DNA of 64,000 nucleotides, taken from NCBI GenBank assembly GCA_008933735.1, contig WBUL01000003.1, positions 62,001 through 126,000 of the forward strand, read 5' to 3'. Source of the DNA: Anaerolineae bacterium. GTDB taxonomy: Bacteria; Chloroflexota; Anaerolineae; Aggregatilineales; J027. Below, one piece after another: positions 47,470-56,419 of the stretch (positions are counted from its first letter, which is position 1; each line of letters begins with the position of its first letter). Made by a program: the position numbers and the translations under genes. The notes beneath the pieces are model-generated. The model had not been told where the DNA came from. It saw only the letters and a list, made by a program, of their open reading frames with translations, and did no database searches.

Positions 47470-49308
47470 ATGCGTCAATTTTACCGTTGGTTAAGAAGAG
47501 GCCTGGCTTCTTTCTTCATCCTGGCGGTGGTCGCTGGTACGGCTTATTACCTGTTTTATGCGATTACGGGCATTGTGGATGCGTTAGAAGAACGCGATGA
47601 ACTCCAGCGACGTGATAAAGTTCTGGTAGAAACAGCTACCGCGCTGGCGGCTTCCCCTACGCTTGTACCCACAGAGACACCTACCTTTACCGCGACTGTA
47701 ACAAGCACTCAGCAGCCTACCGCGACCTTGACGATGATGCCGACAGATACGGCAACTGCTACTGATATTCCAACGGAGGCGGCACAGCTTCCAACACTGA
47801 TTCCAACCAATACCTCCCGCCCGACCCTGATCCCAACCAATACGCCGCGTCCGTCTGTTACGCCCGTTCCGACAGAAACCCCTGTCCCAACGGACACCCT
47901 GACCCCCACACCCACGCCGACGGATTCGCCGACCTCCACAGATTCCCCCACACCAACCGATACACCGACGCCAACGGCGACATTTACACCGACCGATACA
48001 CCTACTGCAACCCTGACGCCGACGCCAATTTACCCCTTTGAAGGAACTTACTCCACGCCATTTTTGACACCGATTGCACCGGTGCAGCCGCCCGCGCCTC
48101 TGGTCGAAGACAGTGATGACATCATCAATTTTGTGCTGCTGGGCAGCGACTCTCGCGGCGATAACGTTGGTCAGACAGATGTCATCATTCTGGTCACAGT
48201 CAATAAAGAGTCCGGCAGTGCAGCGATGCTGCACATCCCGCGTGATTTGCTGGTGTACATTCCAGGACACACGATTGACCGCATTAACCGGGTCTTTGGG
48301 GTGGCGTTTGATATCGGCTGGGAAGGCGGCCCCTCTGACCTGATGAAGGAGACCATTCTCTACAATTTTGGGATTGAAGTTGACTTCTACGCGCGGGTGA
48401 ATTTTAGCGATTTTGAGCAGATCATCGAACAGCTTGGCGGTTTGGAAATCAGCGTGGACTGCCAGATTGAAGATTGGGCGCTGATTTCGCCCGAACTGGA
48501 TATTTACGACGAAAACAGCTACGAACGTTATACGATGACTATCGGGCGAAAAACACTCGAACCCTATTATGCCCTGTGGTACGCACGCAGCCGTGTTACC
48601 ACCAGCGACATTGACCGGGGGCGCCGCCAGATGGAGGTACTGCGGGCAATCTGGAAACAGGCCAAAGAACAGGGGATTTTGACTCAGGTGACCGAATTGT
48701 GGCCGCAGGCGCTGGAAATCGTTGACACGGACATGGAACTGACGGATGTCCTGGAATTTGTGCCGCTGGCGACCACATTGGAAATGCAAAATATCGAACG
48801 CTACAACCTGATTCTGAACGTGCACGCTTCTAACTGGACGACCCCCGATGATGGCCGTTCGGTGCTGCTGCCAAACTGGCCTGAAATCTATAAACTGGCC
48901 CAAAACTTCGTCACCCCGCCCACCGGGAACCGTCTGGAACGGGCGGCTGTTTCGATAGAGGTGATCGACAGTTCGGCCTTTGGAATCGGGTTTGATCTGG
49001 TAGCCTCGGATCGTTTGGCCTGGGAAGGCTTCAGTGCTGTTCCTATGGGTAAAACAACGGGTTCAATTCGTGATGTGACGCTCATCTACGACTATACCGG
49101 AGAAACAAAAGGCAGCGCCCTGGAAACTATTCTGGAGATTATGCGGGTTGGGCCGAGCCAGGTTGTGGTCGAACCTGATCCAGATCGCACCGTCGATTAC
49201 CGCATCGAGGTAGGCAAGGATTACAATTCCTGCCTCCGCAGCAGCAGCTCAGATGAAATTGCGCCTGGGCCGCCGATTCCCACACAAGACCCCAACTCGG
49301 TAGGTTAG
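47470..49308 (+). CDS. LytR-CpsA-Psr (LCP) family cell-wall ligase
   Basis: A 612-residue membrane protein. A basic N-terminus and one helix (about 12-33) are followed by a Thr/Pro-rich stalk (about 60-200), then the LCP domain with NFVLLGSDSR, TDVIILVTVN, MLHIPRDLLVYIP, INRVFG and WYARSRVTTSDIDRGRRQ. LCP enzymes transfer polyprenyl-linked glycans such as teichoic acid, arabinogalactan or capsule to peptidoglycan. The long stalk would hold the catalytic domain away from the membrane. A 30-base direct repeat (17 matching bases at 47797 and 47827) encodes LIPTNT twice. Start chosen at the ATG with GGAG eight bases upstream. A DUF354 gene follows after two bases. Confidence 0.93.
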   Translation: MRQFYRWLRRGLASFFILAVVAGTAYYLFYAITGIVDALEERDELQRRDKVLVETATALAASPTLVPTETPTFTATVTSTQQPTATLTMMPTDTATATDIPTEAAQLPTLIPTNTSRPTLIPTNTPRPSVTPVPTETPVPTDTLTPTPTPTDSPTSTDSPTPTDTPTPTATFTPTDTPTATLTPTPIYPFEGTYSTPFLTPIAPVQPPAPLVEDSDDIINFVLLGSDSRGDNVGQTDVIILVTVNKESGSAAMLHIPRDLLVYIPGHTIDRINRVFGVAFDIGWEGGPSDLMKETILYNFGIEVDFYARVNFSDFEQIIEQLGGLEISVDCQIEDWALISPELDIYDENSYERYTMTIGRKTLEPYYALWYARSRVTTSDIDRGRRQMEVLRAIWKQAKEQGILTQVTELWPQALEIVDTDMELTDVLEFVPLATTLEMQNIERYNLILNVHASNWTTPDDGRSVLLPNWPEIYKLAQNFVTPPTGNRLERAAVSIEVIDSSAFGIGFDLVASDRLAWEGFSAVPMGKTTGSIRDVTLIYDYTGETKGSALETILEIMRVGPSQVVVEPDPDRTVDYRIEVGKDYNSCLRSSSSDEIAPGPPIPTQDPNSVG

Positions 49309-49310
49309 CT

Positions 49311-50345
49311 GTGCGAATCGCGGTCGATTTGAGCCACCCTGCACACTTCCATTTTTTCAGGAATGCGATTGAAACCTGGAAGATGCAGGGTCATGATGTG
49401 CTGATATTGGCGCGGGAGAAAGACCTGACCCTGCCCTTACTGGATGAAACTGGCTGGCCGTACCAGTGCCTGAGCCGTGCGCGGCAGGGCAAATCCGGCC
49501 TGGCGATTGAACTAGTGGAGCATGGTTCAAAGGCGTGGCGGCTGCTCGGCAAACACCGCTGTCAGGTGGTTGTGGCGGTCTCCGGCGCATTTATCGCCTA
49601 TGCCGCACGACTGCGTGGGATTCCCCTGCTGGTCTATTACGACACCGAACACGCGAAGATTGCCAATAAAATCTCCTATCCGCTGGCGACCCGCATTTTT
49701 ACGCCGCGTGCTTATCAGCAGGATTTAGGAGCAAAACACGAACGCTATAACGGCTATCAGGAACTGGCCTATTTGCACCCCTCCCGATTCAAGCCCGACC
49801 CGGCAGCATTGGCAGTTGAGGGACTTCAGCCGGGTGAACCGTTTACGTTTGTGCGTCTCGTATCCTGGACGAGTCATCACGATACCCATGATTTTGGTGT
49901 GACGAATCTGCATGAGGTGGTGCGGCGGTTGGAAAAATACGGACGGGTGCTCATCAGTGCCGAATCGCCGCTGCCGGATGATCTGAAAGGCTACGCACGC
50001 AAAGGCAGACATGGCGATGTGCATCATGTGCTGGGCTTTGCACGGCTGTTTTTTGGAGAAAGCGCTACGATGGCAAGCGAAGCGGCACAATTAGGGGTGC
50101 CAGGGATTTTCCTGTCCACATCGAGCAGAGGCTACACGGATGAACAGGAAAAGCAGTACCAGATGGTGTTTAATTTCAATGGCGAGCGGGCGCGGCAGGA
50201 GTTGGCGCTAAAGTGCGCGGAAGAAATTCTCGCCGACCCGGATACGCCGCGCCTATTTCGGCAGCGCCATGATCGTATGATGCAGGAGGTTATTGATGTG
50301 ACAGCGTTGGTTCTCGAAAGTGTTCAACAATACGCGCGTCAATAG
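49311..50345 (+). CDS. DUF354 glycosyltransferase-like protein
   Basis: A 344-residue DUF354 protein, with MRIAVDLSHPAHFHFFRNAI, GHDVLILAREKD and VVVAVSGAFIAYAARLRGIP as in the family. The fold is GT-B-like, resembling UDP-GlcNAc 2-epimerase or MurG-type glycosyltransferases. The later GESATMASEAAQLGVPGIFLS is the usual nucleotide-sugar site. Substrate not known. The start is a GTG two bases after the LCP stop, so both are translated from one message; a role in making the glycan that the LCP enzyme attaches is a reasonable inference. Confidence 0.85.
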   Translation: MRIAVDLSHPAHFHFFRNAIETWKMQGHDVLILAREKDLTLPLLDETGWPYQCLSRARQGKSGLAIELVEHGSKAWRLLGKHRCQVVVAVSGAFIAYAARLRGIPLLVYYDTEHAKIANKISYPLATRIFTPRAYQQDLGAKHERYNGYQELAYLHPSRFKPDPAALAVEGLQPGEPFTFVRLVSWTSHHDTHDFGVTNLHEVVRRLEKYGRVLISAESPLPDDLKGYARKGRHGDVHHVLGFARLFFGESATMASEAAQLGVPGIFLSTSSRGYTDEQEKQYQMVFNFNGERARQELALKCAEEILADPDTPRLFRQRHDRMMQEVIDVTALVLESVQQYARQ

Positions 50346-50393
50346 CCTTCGTGTAGTCATTAGATAAAAGAACGCGGATGATGGAGGAGGGTA

Positions 50394-50412
50394 GGGGGAG
50401 TAATGCTCCCCC
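50394..50412 (-). terminator. U-less hairpin after the ABC permease gene
   Basis: GGGGGAG (50394-50400) pairs with CTCCCCC (50406-50412) around TAATG, immediately past the minus-strand stop at 50417. No T-run on either strand. It may serve both convergent genes. Confidence 0.5.
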
Positions 50413-50416
50413 GACA

Positions 50417-53400
50417 CTACTCATATCGCAGCACTTCCATCGGGCTTTCACGAGCCGCAGTCCAGGCAGAGATGAGCGTCGCCAGCAGAGAAACCGCAAC
50501 TGCCATCCCAATCAGATAGAAGGCAGGCTCCAAGTGAAGTGCCTGTTTAACCGTTTCGGCTTCTCCCAGAACGCCCACTAGCAGCACAGCAATCACTCCG
50601 ATGAGGACGCCGATCAGACCTGCGACAAAGCCAATCAGCGCGTTTTCAAACATGATTTGTCCCAGCACGCGGTAACCTTTGAGCCCTACTGCCTTCATAA
50701 TTCCGATCTGGCGGCGGCGCTCCTGGGTATCCAGAGCGACGGTATTGGCGATGATGGCAATACCGGAAACCAGTGCCAGAATAGCGACAAGCGTAGGAAT
50801 CGCGGCAAGCTGGTCGAGCAAACGTTCCACGAGCTGGACAATGAAATCCAATTCAATTGCCAGAACATTAGAAACCTGGGCAAATTCAACCATTGCTTCA
50901 TCGACGTAAGCATCTTCAATATCTGCGATAGTGAAGATCGAGTCCGGCGGCATGTAATCGGGCACGACACCAGGTGGTACTTGCAGTGCATCGCCCGCGC
51001 CAAACTGCTCTGAATCCCGGTCAATGATTCCGATAACCGTGAAGGTGAGTTCAAAATCCTCTTTGCCCGAACTCGGCGGCGGCTTCATCAGCCAGGTGAT
51101 CGTGCTGCCCACCTCCAGACCAAGCTGGTCATTAAATGAGCCAGGAAAGGGTTCACGCAGCACGAGGTAGGGTTTTCCTACATCGTCTGCTGTGAAAAAG
51201 CGACCCTTTTTCATTTCAAACTGAAGTTGGTTAGTGCGGGGGTCGATGGTGGAAAAACCAAAACCGATCCCCTCTTCGTTTTCCACACGCCCAAATTCAG
51301 CACGATTGCCATCTGCCGCGTCACCGCTTTCAAACCCTCTGATTTCAGGTTCTTCGCCGTTAACCAGGATGATACGTCCAGTATAGAACTGGAACTGGCT
51401 GAAGGATTTTACCCCCTGGATACGGCTTTCCAGACGTTTTTTGACCGATTCAGCAGTGTTCAAGTCCCGTGTGAGGATAAAGACATTACCGCCTGCGTTT
51501 GTTTCCAAGCGGGTTTCCAGTACGCTGGTCACCGCGCTGGTGGTCAGCGTGATCAATGACAGTGCCCCGACACCGACGATCAAGCCAAGCATTGTCGAGG
51601 CGGTGCGCGGTTTGCGAGTCGAGAGATTCCTCAGTGCAAGTTTGACATCGACATTCCCCAGGTTAGGGGTTTTTCCAACCAGCCAGACGACCCCATACAT
51701 CACCACAAAGGCGGCTGCAAATGCCAGCGTGATGATTTCAACCACAATCACCCCGACTGATACGGTCTTGACCTCACTCCAGAAGCGGGTGCCATCAAAA
51801 ACCGCTTTCAGCAGATCGCCAACGCCGAACCCGATGACACTCAACACCGCCGCTGTGACCAGCGCGAGACCGACCATTCCTGCTGCCGAACTCCCGCGGA
51901 GTCGAAATACGAAAGTGCAGATCGCGCCGATTCCAAAGCAGATCACCCCCGCAATCTGAAGCGTGGTGCTTGCATCTCCGTCAGGATACAAAACCGCATA
52001 TAGGCTGCTGATCAGAACAAACAATCCGCCGCCGACGAGCAACCCCAGAATGACCGCCCCGCCCCAGAGTATCAACTGGCGGGCGATTCGTGCGATCTGT
52101 AACGCGACCTCTGGACGTGACCGCGTCAGGCGGCTGATTCCGGAGTAGAGCAGGATTCCTGTCAGGACGGGCAAACCATAGTGAAGCATGGAAGGGATGT
52201 GAAGGTCAGCAAAAAAACGGACTGCTGAAAAGGTAACTAGCATCAGCCCTGCGACTGTGTTGGGAAGAATGATCGCCCCACGTTGGGCAATACTGGCGGC
52301 GTCTTCGTCACGGACCGGTTGAATGATGCCCCGGTTGGACAGCATGACACCGGAAAACAACCCGACGATGAAACCGCCCAGGCCTAATGCCGCCCCAAAA
52401 GACAGCTCCAGCCGCCCGCTCACAATTACATTGAGGGTGAGGCCAAACACGATAATCATGACAATCAATGCGGTGAGTGTGCGAACCAGTCCCGCGCTGG
52501 GGAGTTTGATTTCGTTGGGACGCAAAACAGTGGCTGGTCGTACCTGCCCCGCGTTAAGGGTAGGAAGGAAGCCAAAGACGAGTGTAATGATCACCCCCAG
52601 TGTAAGGCCGCTGAACCAGGCTTCGGGATAAGCTCGCCAGGAGAGGGAGGTATTTAATACATCTTCGCCAACATCGCGCACAAAATAACTCAGGATGATG
52701 CCTGCGATGACGCCAATGAGTCCACCGAACAGCCCCATGAACCCGGCTTCAACCATGAAGAGGATAGTCACGCGCCAGGCCTTCAGTCCCAGGGTTTTCA
52801 GCACCGCTATTTCCAGGGTCCGCCGTCCGACAATGACCTGCATCGTATTGATGATCCCAATGCCGCCGATCAGGATAGACGACAGCCCCATGACGAGGAT
52901 CAGTTCGTTAATCAGGTCTGCGGTTTCCTGGTTCTGCTCTTCGAGTTCGCGGGTCGTCAGGCGGGACACATCGTCACCAAAGCGGGCCGTAAGGGAGTCG
53001 TCCACCCGTTCAATGCTGCGTCCCAGCGGCAATTTGATATAGGCGGTGTCCGGTAGAGGGTCTACTCCGATTTCAGCACCTTGTTCCAGGGGAAAGTAGA
53101 TAAAGCCCAGAAAACCTGCCGGGCCATTACGGAGCAGTATACTGCTCTCGGTCTCATCCGGAATCAGAGCGGAAATGGTAAATGGCTCCTCGGCGCCGCC
53201 TACCCGTACCTCATCCCCAACCTGAAGGCCGTTATCGCGGGCTGCACGCTCAGAAATCACGATGCTGCGTGTATTAGCCGGAAACAGGTCTTTTAGCGGC
53301 ATTACGGCTGGCTGGCTGCTGAATACGACCCCATAGAAGGGCCATTTGTCCGGCTCGATCAGCAGCGCGACAACGGAGAAAGGTCTTCTGTAAGTGCCAT

Positions 53401-53761
53401 CTTCGTTGACCGGAAGAATCTGAATAAAGTTGAGCGCCGATGCGAACTGGATTTCGACATTTTCATCTGCGGCCCAGTCTCGCAGGGCGTTAACCCCTGC
53501 TTCTGTAAAAACATAATCGCCTCCGGTTGCCCGGTCATAGTAGCGTGGGTTTAGGTCATCGCTGGCAGCAACCCGGATGTCGCCACGATTGATTTCGGCG
53601 AGATTGGTCGTGAGCTCATCGCCGATCATGAGCGCCAGTGAACGCAGCGCCACCACTGCCGCGACTCCGGTCGCAATGCAGAATAGGGCAAAGGCCGTGC
53701 GGGATCCATTGCGCCGGAGGTCACGCAGGGAATGACGTATATAGAAACTCCACTGCCTCAT
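50417..53761 (-). CDS. Large ABC transporter permease with two FtsX modules
   Basis: A 1114-residue permease. The N-terminal half has one helix, a MacB-type periplasmic domain (about 45-270) and an FtsX core of three helices (about 285-410, with INTMQVIVGRRTLEIAVLKTLG). A middle region (about 430-700) holds some eight further helices. The second half repeats the plan: helix, periplasmic domain and FtsX core (ANTVALDTQERRRQIGIMKAVG), ending MEVLRYE. It is roughly two MacB/LolC-type permeases plus a central membrane block in one chain, so one copy could form the channel. With the ATPase that precedes it (ATGA overlap), it probably exports lipoproteins, peptides or lipids, or acts mechanically on wall enzymes. 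Confidence 0.9.
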   Translation of the reverse strand: MRQWSFYIRHSLRDLRRNGSRTAFALFCIATGVAAVVALRSLALMIGDELTTNLAEINRGDIRVAASDDLNPRYYDRATGGDYVFTEAGVNALRDWAADENVEIQFASALNFIQILPVNEDGTYRRPFSVVALLIEPDKWPFYGVVFSSQPAVMPLKDLFPANTRSIVISERAARDNGLQVGDEVRVGGAEEPFTISALIPDETESSILLRNGPAGFLGFIYFPLEQGAEIGVDPLPDTAYIKLPLGRSIERVDDSLTARFGDDVSRLTTRELEEQNQETADLINELILVMGLSSILIGGIGIINTMQVIVGRRTLEIAVLKTLGLKAWRVTILFMVEAGFMGLFGGLIGVIAGIILSYFVRDVGEDVLNTSLSWRAYPEAWFSGLTLGVIITLVFGFLPTLNAGQVRPATVLRPNEIKLPSAGLVRTLTALIVMIIVFGLTLNVIVSGRLELSFGAALGLGGFIVGLFSGVMLSNRGIIQPVRDEDAASIAQRGAIILPNTVAGLMLVTFSAVRFFADLHIPSMLHYGLPVLTGILLYSGISRLTRSRPEVALQIARIARQLILWGGAVILGLLVGGGLFVLISSLYAVLYPDGDASTTLQIAGVICFGIGAICTFVFRLRGSSAAGMVGLALVTAAVLSVIGFGVGDLLKAVFDGTRFWSEVKTVSVGVIVVEIITLAFAAAFVVMYGVVWLVGKTPNLGNVDVKLALRNLSTRKPRTASTMLGLIVGVGALSLITLTTSAVTSVLETRLETNAGGNVFILTRDLNTAESVKKRLESRIQGVKSFSQFQFYTGRIILVNGEEPEIRGFESGDAADGNRAEFGRVENEEGIGFGFSTIDPRTNQLQFEMKKGRFFTADDVGKPYLVLREPFPGSFNDQLGLEVGSTITWLMKPPPSSGKEDFELTFTVIGIIDRDSEQFGAGDALQVPPGVVPDYMPPDSIFTIADIEDAYVDEAMVEFAQVSNVLAIELDFIVQLVERLLDQLAAIPTLVAILALVSGIAIIANTVALDTQERRRQIGIMKAVGLKGYRVLGQIMFENALIGFVAGLIGVLIGVIAVLLVGVLGEAETVKQALHLEPAFYLIGMAVAVSLLATLISAWTAARESPMEVLRYE

Positions 53762-54468
53762 GGTCTGCTCCCGTTGTGAGCTGGTTTGTCGCTGATAATA
53801 CGCCCATCGACCAGCTCCACCACGCGCTCCATACGGGCGGCCAGTTCGGGGGAGTGGGTGACGAGCACAATGGTTGTCCCCAGTTCTTCATGCACATCTC
53901 GAAGTGCTTTTAGTACGATCTCGGAGGCTTCGCTGTCCAGATTTCCCGTTGGCTCATCCGCCAGGAGGAGAGGGGGGTTGTTTGCCAGTGCACGGGCAAT
54001 AGCGACGCGCTGCTGCTGACCGCCGGACAGTTCCATGGGGCGGTGATTGAGGCGATCTCCCAAACCCAGCATGTCCAATATTTCCTTTGCCCGTTTTTCG
54101 GGATTAAATTTGGGCTTGCGAGCAAACTGGATGGGGAGTGCAACATTTTCGAGGGCGGTCAGGGTTGGAACCAGGTTAAAGAACTGGAAGACGAAGCCGA
54201 TTTTTTCGTTGCGGACTTCGGTGAGACGACTTTCGTTCAAATGGGTGACATCGATGCCGTCAATTTCGAGGAGACCTGATGTGGCACTATCAAGACCCCC
54301 CATGAGACCCAGGAGTGTGCTTTTGCCGCTGCCGGATGGCCCAACAATGCCTACCATTTCGCCGCGACAAATCGTGAGGTTGACACCGCGCAGCGCATGA
54401 ACGATGATTTTGCCTAGTGGCAGCGCTTTGGTGACATTGACTGCTCGCAGAACTACGTCGTTTTCCAT
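53758..54468 (-). CDS. ABC transporter ATP-binding protein (LolD/MacB type)
   Basis: A 236-residue ATPase with Walker A GPSGSGKST, Q-loop, signature LSGGQQQRVAIARAL and Walker B LLLADEPTGNLDS. The family (LolD, MacB, FtsE) works with FtsX-type permeases by mechanotransmission rather than by a classical transport channel. Its stop overlaps the permease start (ATGA), so the pair is co-translated. No membrane-fusion partner gene is adjacent. Confidence 0.95.
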   Translation of the reverse strand: MENDVVLRAVNVTKALPLGKIIVHALRGVNLTICRGEMVGIVGPSGSGKSTLLGLMGGLDSATSGLLEIDGIDVTHLNESRLTEVRNEKIGFVFQFFNLVPTLTALENVALPIQFARKPKFNPEKRAKEILDMLGLGDRLNHRPMELSGGQQQRVAIARALANNPPLLLADEPTGNLDSEASEIVLKALRDVHEELGTTIVLVTHSPELAARMERVVELVDGRIISDKPAHNGSRP

Positions 54469-54564
54469 ATGATTTCCATACTGTGAGATGATATTCTCTT
54501 TATTCTTAGCAAGTATCGCGCCAAAATAGCAATTCTTGTACCCTGAAGTTAGCGGAGGAGCTGA

Positions 54565-55707
54565 ATGAAATATCGCCTGGGTCTTGTTGTTATTATCCTT
54601 CTACTGATGAGTATACACACCGTCGCCGCATTTCCCGGTGACATCAATGATGAACAGTGCGAAGAACTCGTCCAACAGGCGTTGGACTCAATAGCGCAGG
54701 GGGTGCAGGTTGAAGAGCCAGACTGCGTGCTGAATTCTGGCTTAAGCGCGATGGAAATGCGAGTTGCGAACTCCGAAATGAATTTATACCCTGTGCCAAA
54801 TGTGGTGCAGGTCCCGATGAATAAGGAGATTGTGTACTCGCGGACTTTCCGCCGTTTGAATGGGCATGTCGATATTTTTGATGCGCCTAACGGAAACCTG
54901 ATTGGCGCAGTGGAAGCGGGTTACAACTACGTCAGTATTGTGAGCCAGATTGAAGGCTGGGTGCAGATACGACAGGGGCAGTGGGTCAAATCAGAAGTGG
55001 TTACAGATGCGGATGTGTCCGAGTTCGCGGGGGTCGAAATTCACGCGCCGCTTGAGCGTCCTTTTGCCTGGATGCTCGCCCCGGTCAAGCCGAGTGCCTA
55101 CCCCGGCGGGCCACCCGTCGAAGCCTACGAGAAAATCGAGCGTTATACGCTGATGAATATCTATGCCGCAGAAGAGGTAAACGGGTGGAACTGGTATCTT
55201 GTAGGGCCGGATCGCTGGGTGCAGCAGATCCGGGTTGCGAAGGTCATTCCGGTGGAGCGTCCGGCGGAAATTGCGGAAAATGAGCGCTGGGTGGCGGTGG
55301 ATCTTTTTGAGCAAACGGCTGTCGCGTATGAAGGGGATCGGATGATGTGGGCGACGCTGATTTCTTCCGGTTTACCGCAGTGGTCGACGAACGAGGGGCT
55401 GTTTAAGATCTATCAGCGCTGGGTTTATGGCCCGATGACAGGAGCCAGCGGACAGCCCGATTTTTATTACATCGAAAATATCCCATACATCATGTATTTT
55501 GACAATGACATCGCGCTGCATGGGGCCTACTGGCACGACCGATTCGGCTATCGCCAGTCGCATGGGTGTGTGAATCTCACGATTATGGATGCCTGGTGGC
55601 TGTACGAGTTTACCCGTCCCGAAGAGCATAATGATGCCTGGGTCTACGTTTACAGCAGCGACGACTACCGTTCAGATCTGCCAAGCTGGGCAATTCGCCC
55701 GCGTTAG
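54565..55707 (+). CDS. L,D-transpeptidase (YkuD family)
   Basis: A 380-residue exported protein. A signal peptide (MKYRLGLVVIILLLMSIHTVAAF) is followed by two SH3-like segments (about 85-160 and 175-235, NGHVDIFDAPNGNLIGAVEAGYNYV). The YkuD catalytic domain (about 245-365) has AVDLFEQTAVAYEGDRMMWATLISSG and the Cys-containing block HGAYWHDRFGYRQSHGCVNL. The Cys of SHGCVN is the nucleophile. It makes 3-3 cross-links in peptidoglycan or anchors proteins to it. GGAGGAG precedes the ATG, and a strong terminator follows. Confidence 0.93.
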   Translation: MKYRLGLVVIILLLMSIHTVAAFPGDINDEQCEELVQQALDSIAQGVQVEEPDCVLNSGLSAMEMRVANSEMNLYPVPNVVQVPMNKEIVYSRTFRRLNGHVDIFDAPNGNLIGAVEAGYNYVSIVSQIEGWVQIRQGQWVKSEVVTDADVSEFAGVEIHAPLERPFAWMLAPVKPSAYPGGPPVEAYEKIERYTLMNIYAAEEVNGWNWYLVGPDRWVQQIRVAKVIPVERPAEIAENERWVAVDLFEQTAVAYEGDRMMWATLISSGLPQWSTNEGLFKIYQRWVYGPMTGASGQPDFYYIENIPYIMYFDNDIALHGAYWHDRFGYRQSHGCVNLTIMDAWWLYEFTRPEEHNDAWVYVYSSDDYRSDLPSWAIRPR

Positions 55708-55725
55708 CCCGCCCTGACAATGGGT

Positions 55726-55757
55726 AAAAAGGACACCCCCAGCGGGTGTCCTTTTTT
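55726..55757 (+). terminator. Rho-independent terminator after the L,D-transpeptidase gene
   Basis: GGACACCC/GGGTGTCC with a five-base loop CCAGC, extended by an A-run/T-run on either side (AAAAA...TTTTTT). Classical intrinsic terminator, about 20 bases past the stop. Confidence 0.93.
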
Positions 55758-55792
55758 GTTTTCTGGGATAGTATTAGGGCTGAGGAGGAACC

Positions 55793-56419
55793 ATGACACG
55801 GCGACGCCAACCGAATTACGAAAGTGAGATCAGACGGATCTTGATTTTCTCAGGAATATTTTTTGCGATGATTGTTGTCGCTGCCGCTGCCCTGTTTGTG
55901 CTTGCGCCTTTCCGGGTAGACTTCCGGGCCGTATATGACCGTTTGGAAGGAACCCTTCAAGTCTCCGATGTGTATGGGAATGAATTGTCTCTGGTGAGCG
56001 ATATTGACCGCCCGATTGAGGTCGGGGAGACCGTTCGCCTTAAATCGGGTGGCACCGTGCGAATTGAGATTGCGGAAGGCAGCAAGGCGTTTGCCTATCT
56101 GTATGGCCCCGCGGAATGGTCGGTCACAACCGCCTGGCGGGATGCAACCGCACTAAACCATATCCAGGGCAAGGGGGACGATTATCAGATTGTTCTTGAG
56201 CAGCGACAAGGCGTGGTTGTTTATGACCTCAGCCGCGCTGACCCGCCCCTTGAGAAACTCAACATGGTCATTCGCTTCCCAGATGGTGAAGTCAGACCCG
56301 AAAGTGTATGCTTTCAGGCCAGCGCGGCTGCACAGGGAATCCCTAGCGCTGTTGTGGATGTGCCATGTGACGCAGCAATTACGCCGATGCCACAGCCGAC
56401 TCTGCCGTCGCTGCCGTGA
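55793..56419 (+). CDS. FecR-like single-pass membrane protein
   Basis: A 208-residue protein with a cytoplasmic basic N-terminus, one membrane helix (about 17-39) and an extracytoplasmic domain. The stretch IEVGETVRLKSGGTVRIEIAEGSKAFAYLYGPAEW resembles a FecR domain, which elsewhere relays outer signals to sigma factors. Two Cys late in the domain (Cys170s and 190s) may pair. Pro-rich C-terminus (MPQPTLPSLP). GGAGGA precedes the ATG. It overlaps the convergent asd gene by 41 bases. Identity moderate; no sigma factor is adjacent. Confidence 0.65.
   Translation: MTRRRQPNYESEIRRILIFSGIFFAMIVVAAAALFVLAPFRVDFRAVYDRLEGTLQVSDVYGNELSLVSDIDRPIEVGETVRLKSGGTVRIEIAEGSKAFAYLYGPAEWSVTTAWRDATALNHIQGKGDDYQIVLEQRQGVVVYDLSRADPPLEKLNMVIRFPDGEVRPESVCFQASAAAQGIPSAVVDVPCDAAITPMPQPTLPSLP

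Noticed and set aside
47584..48903. Long open frame (439 codons) antisense to the LCP gene, rich in Arg, Gly and Cys
   Set aside because: It mirrors the Thr/Pro codon repeats of the real gene, has no ribosome site and no family resemblance. The LCP frame has clear conserved motifs.
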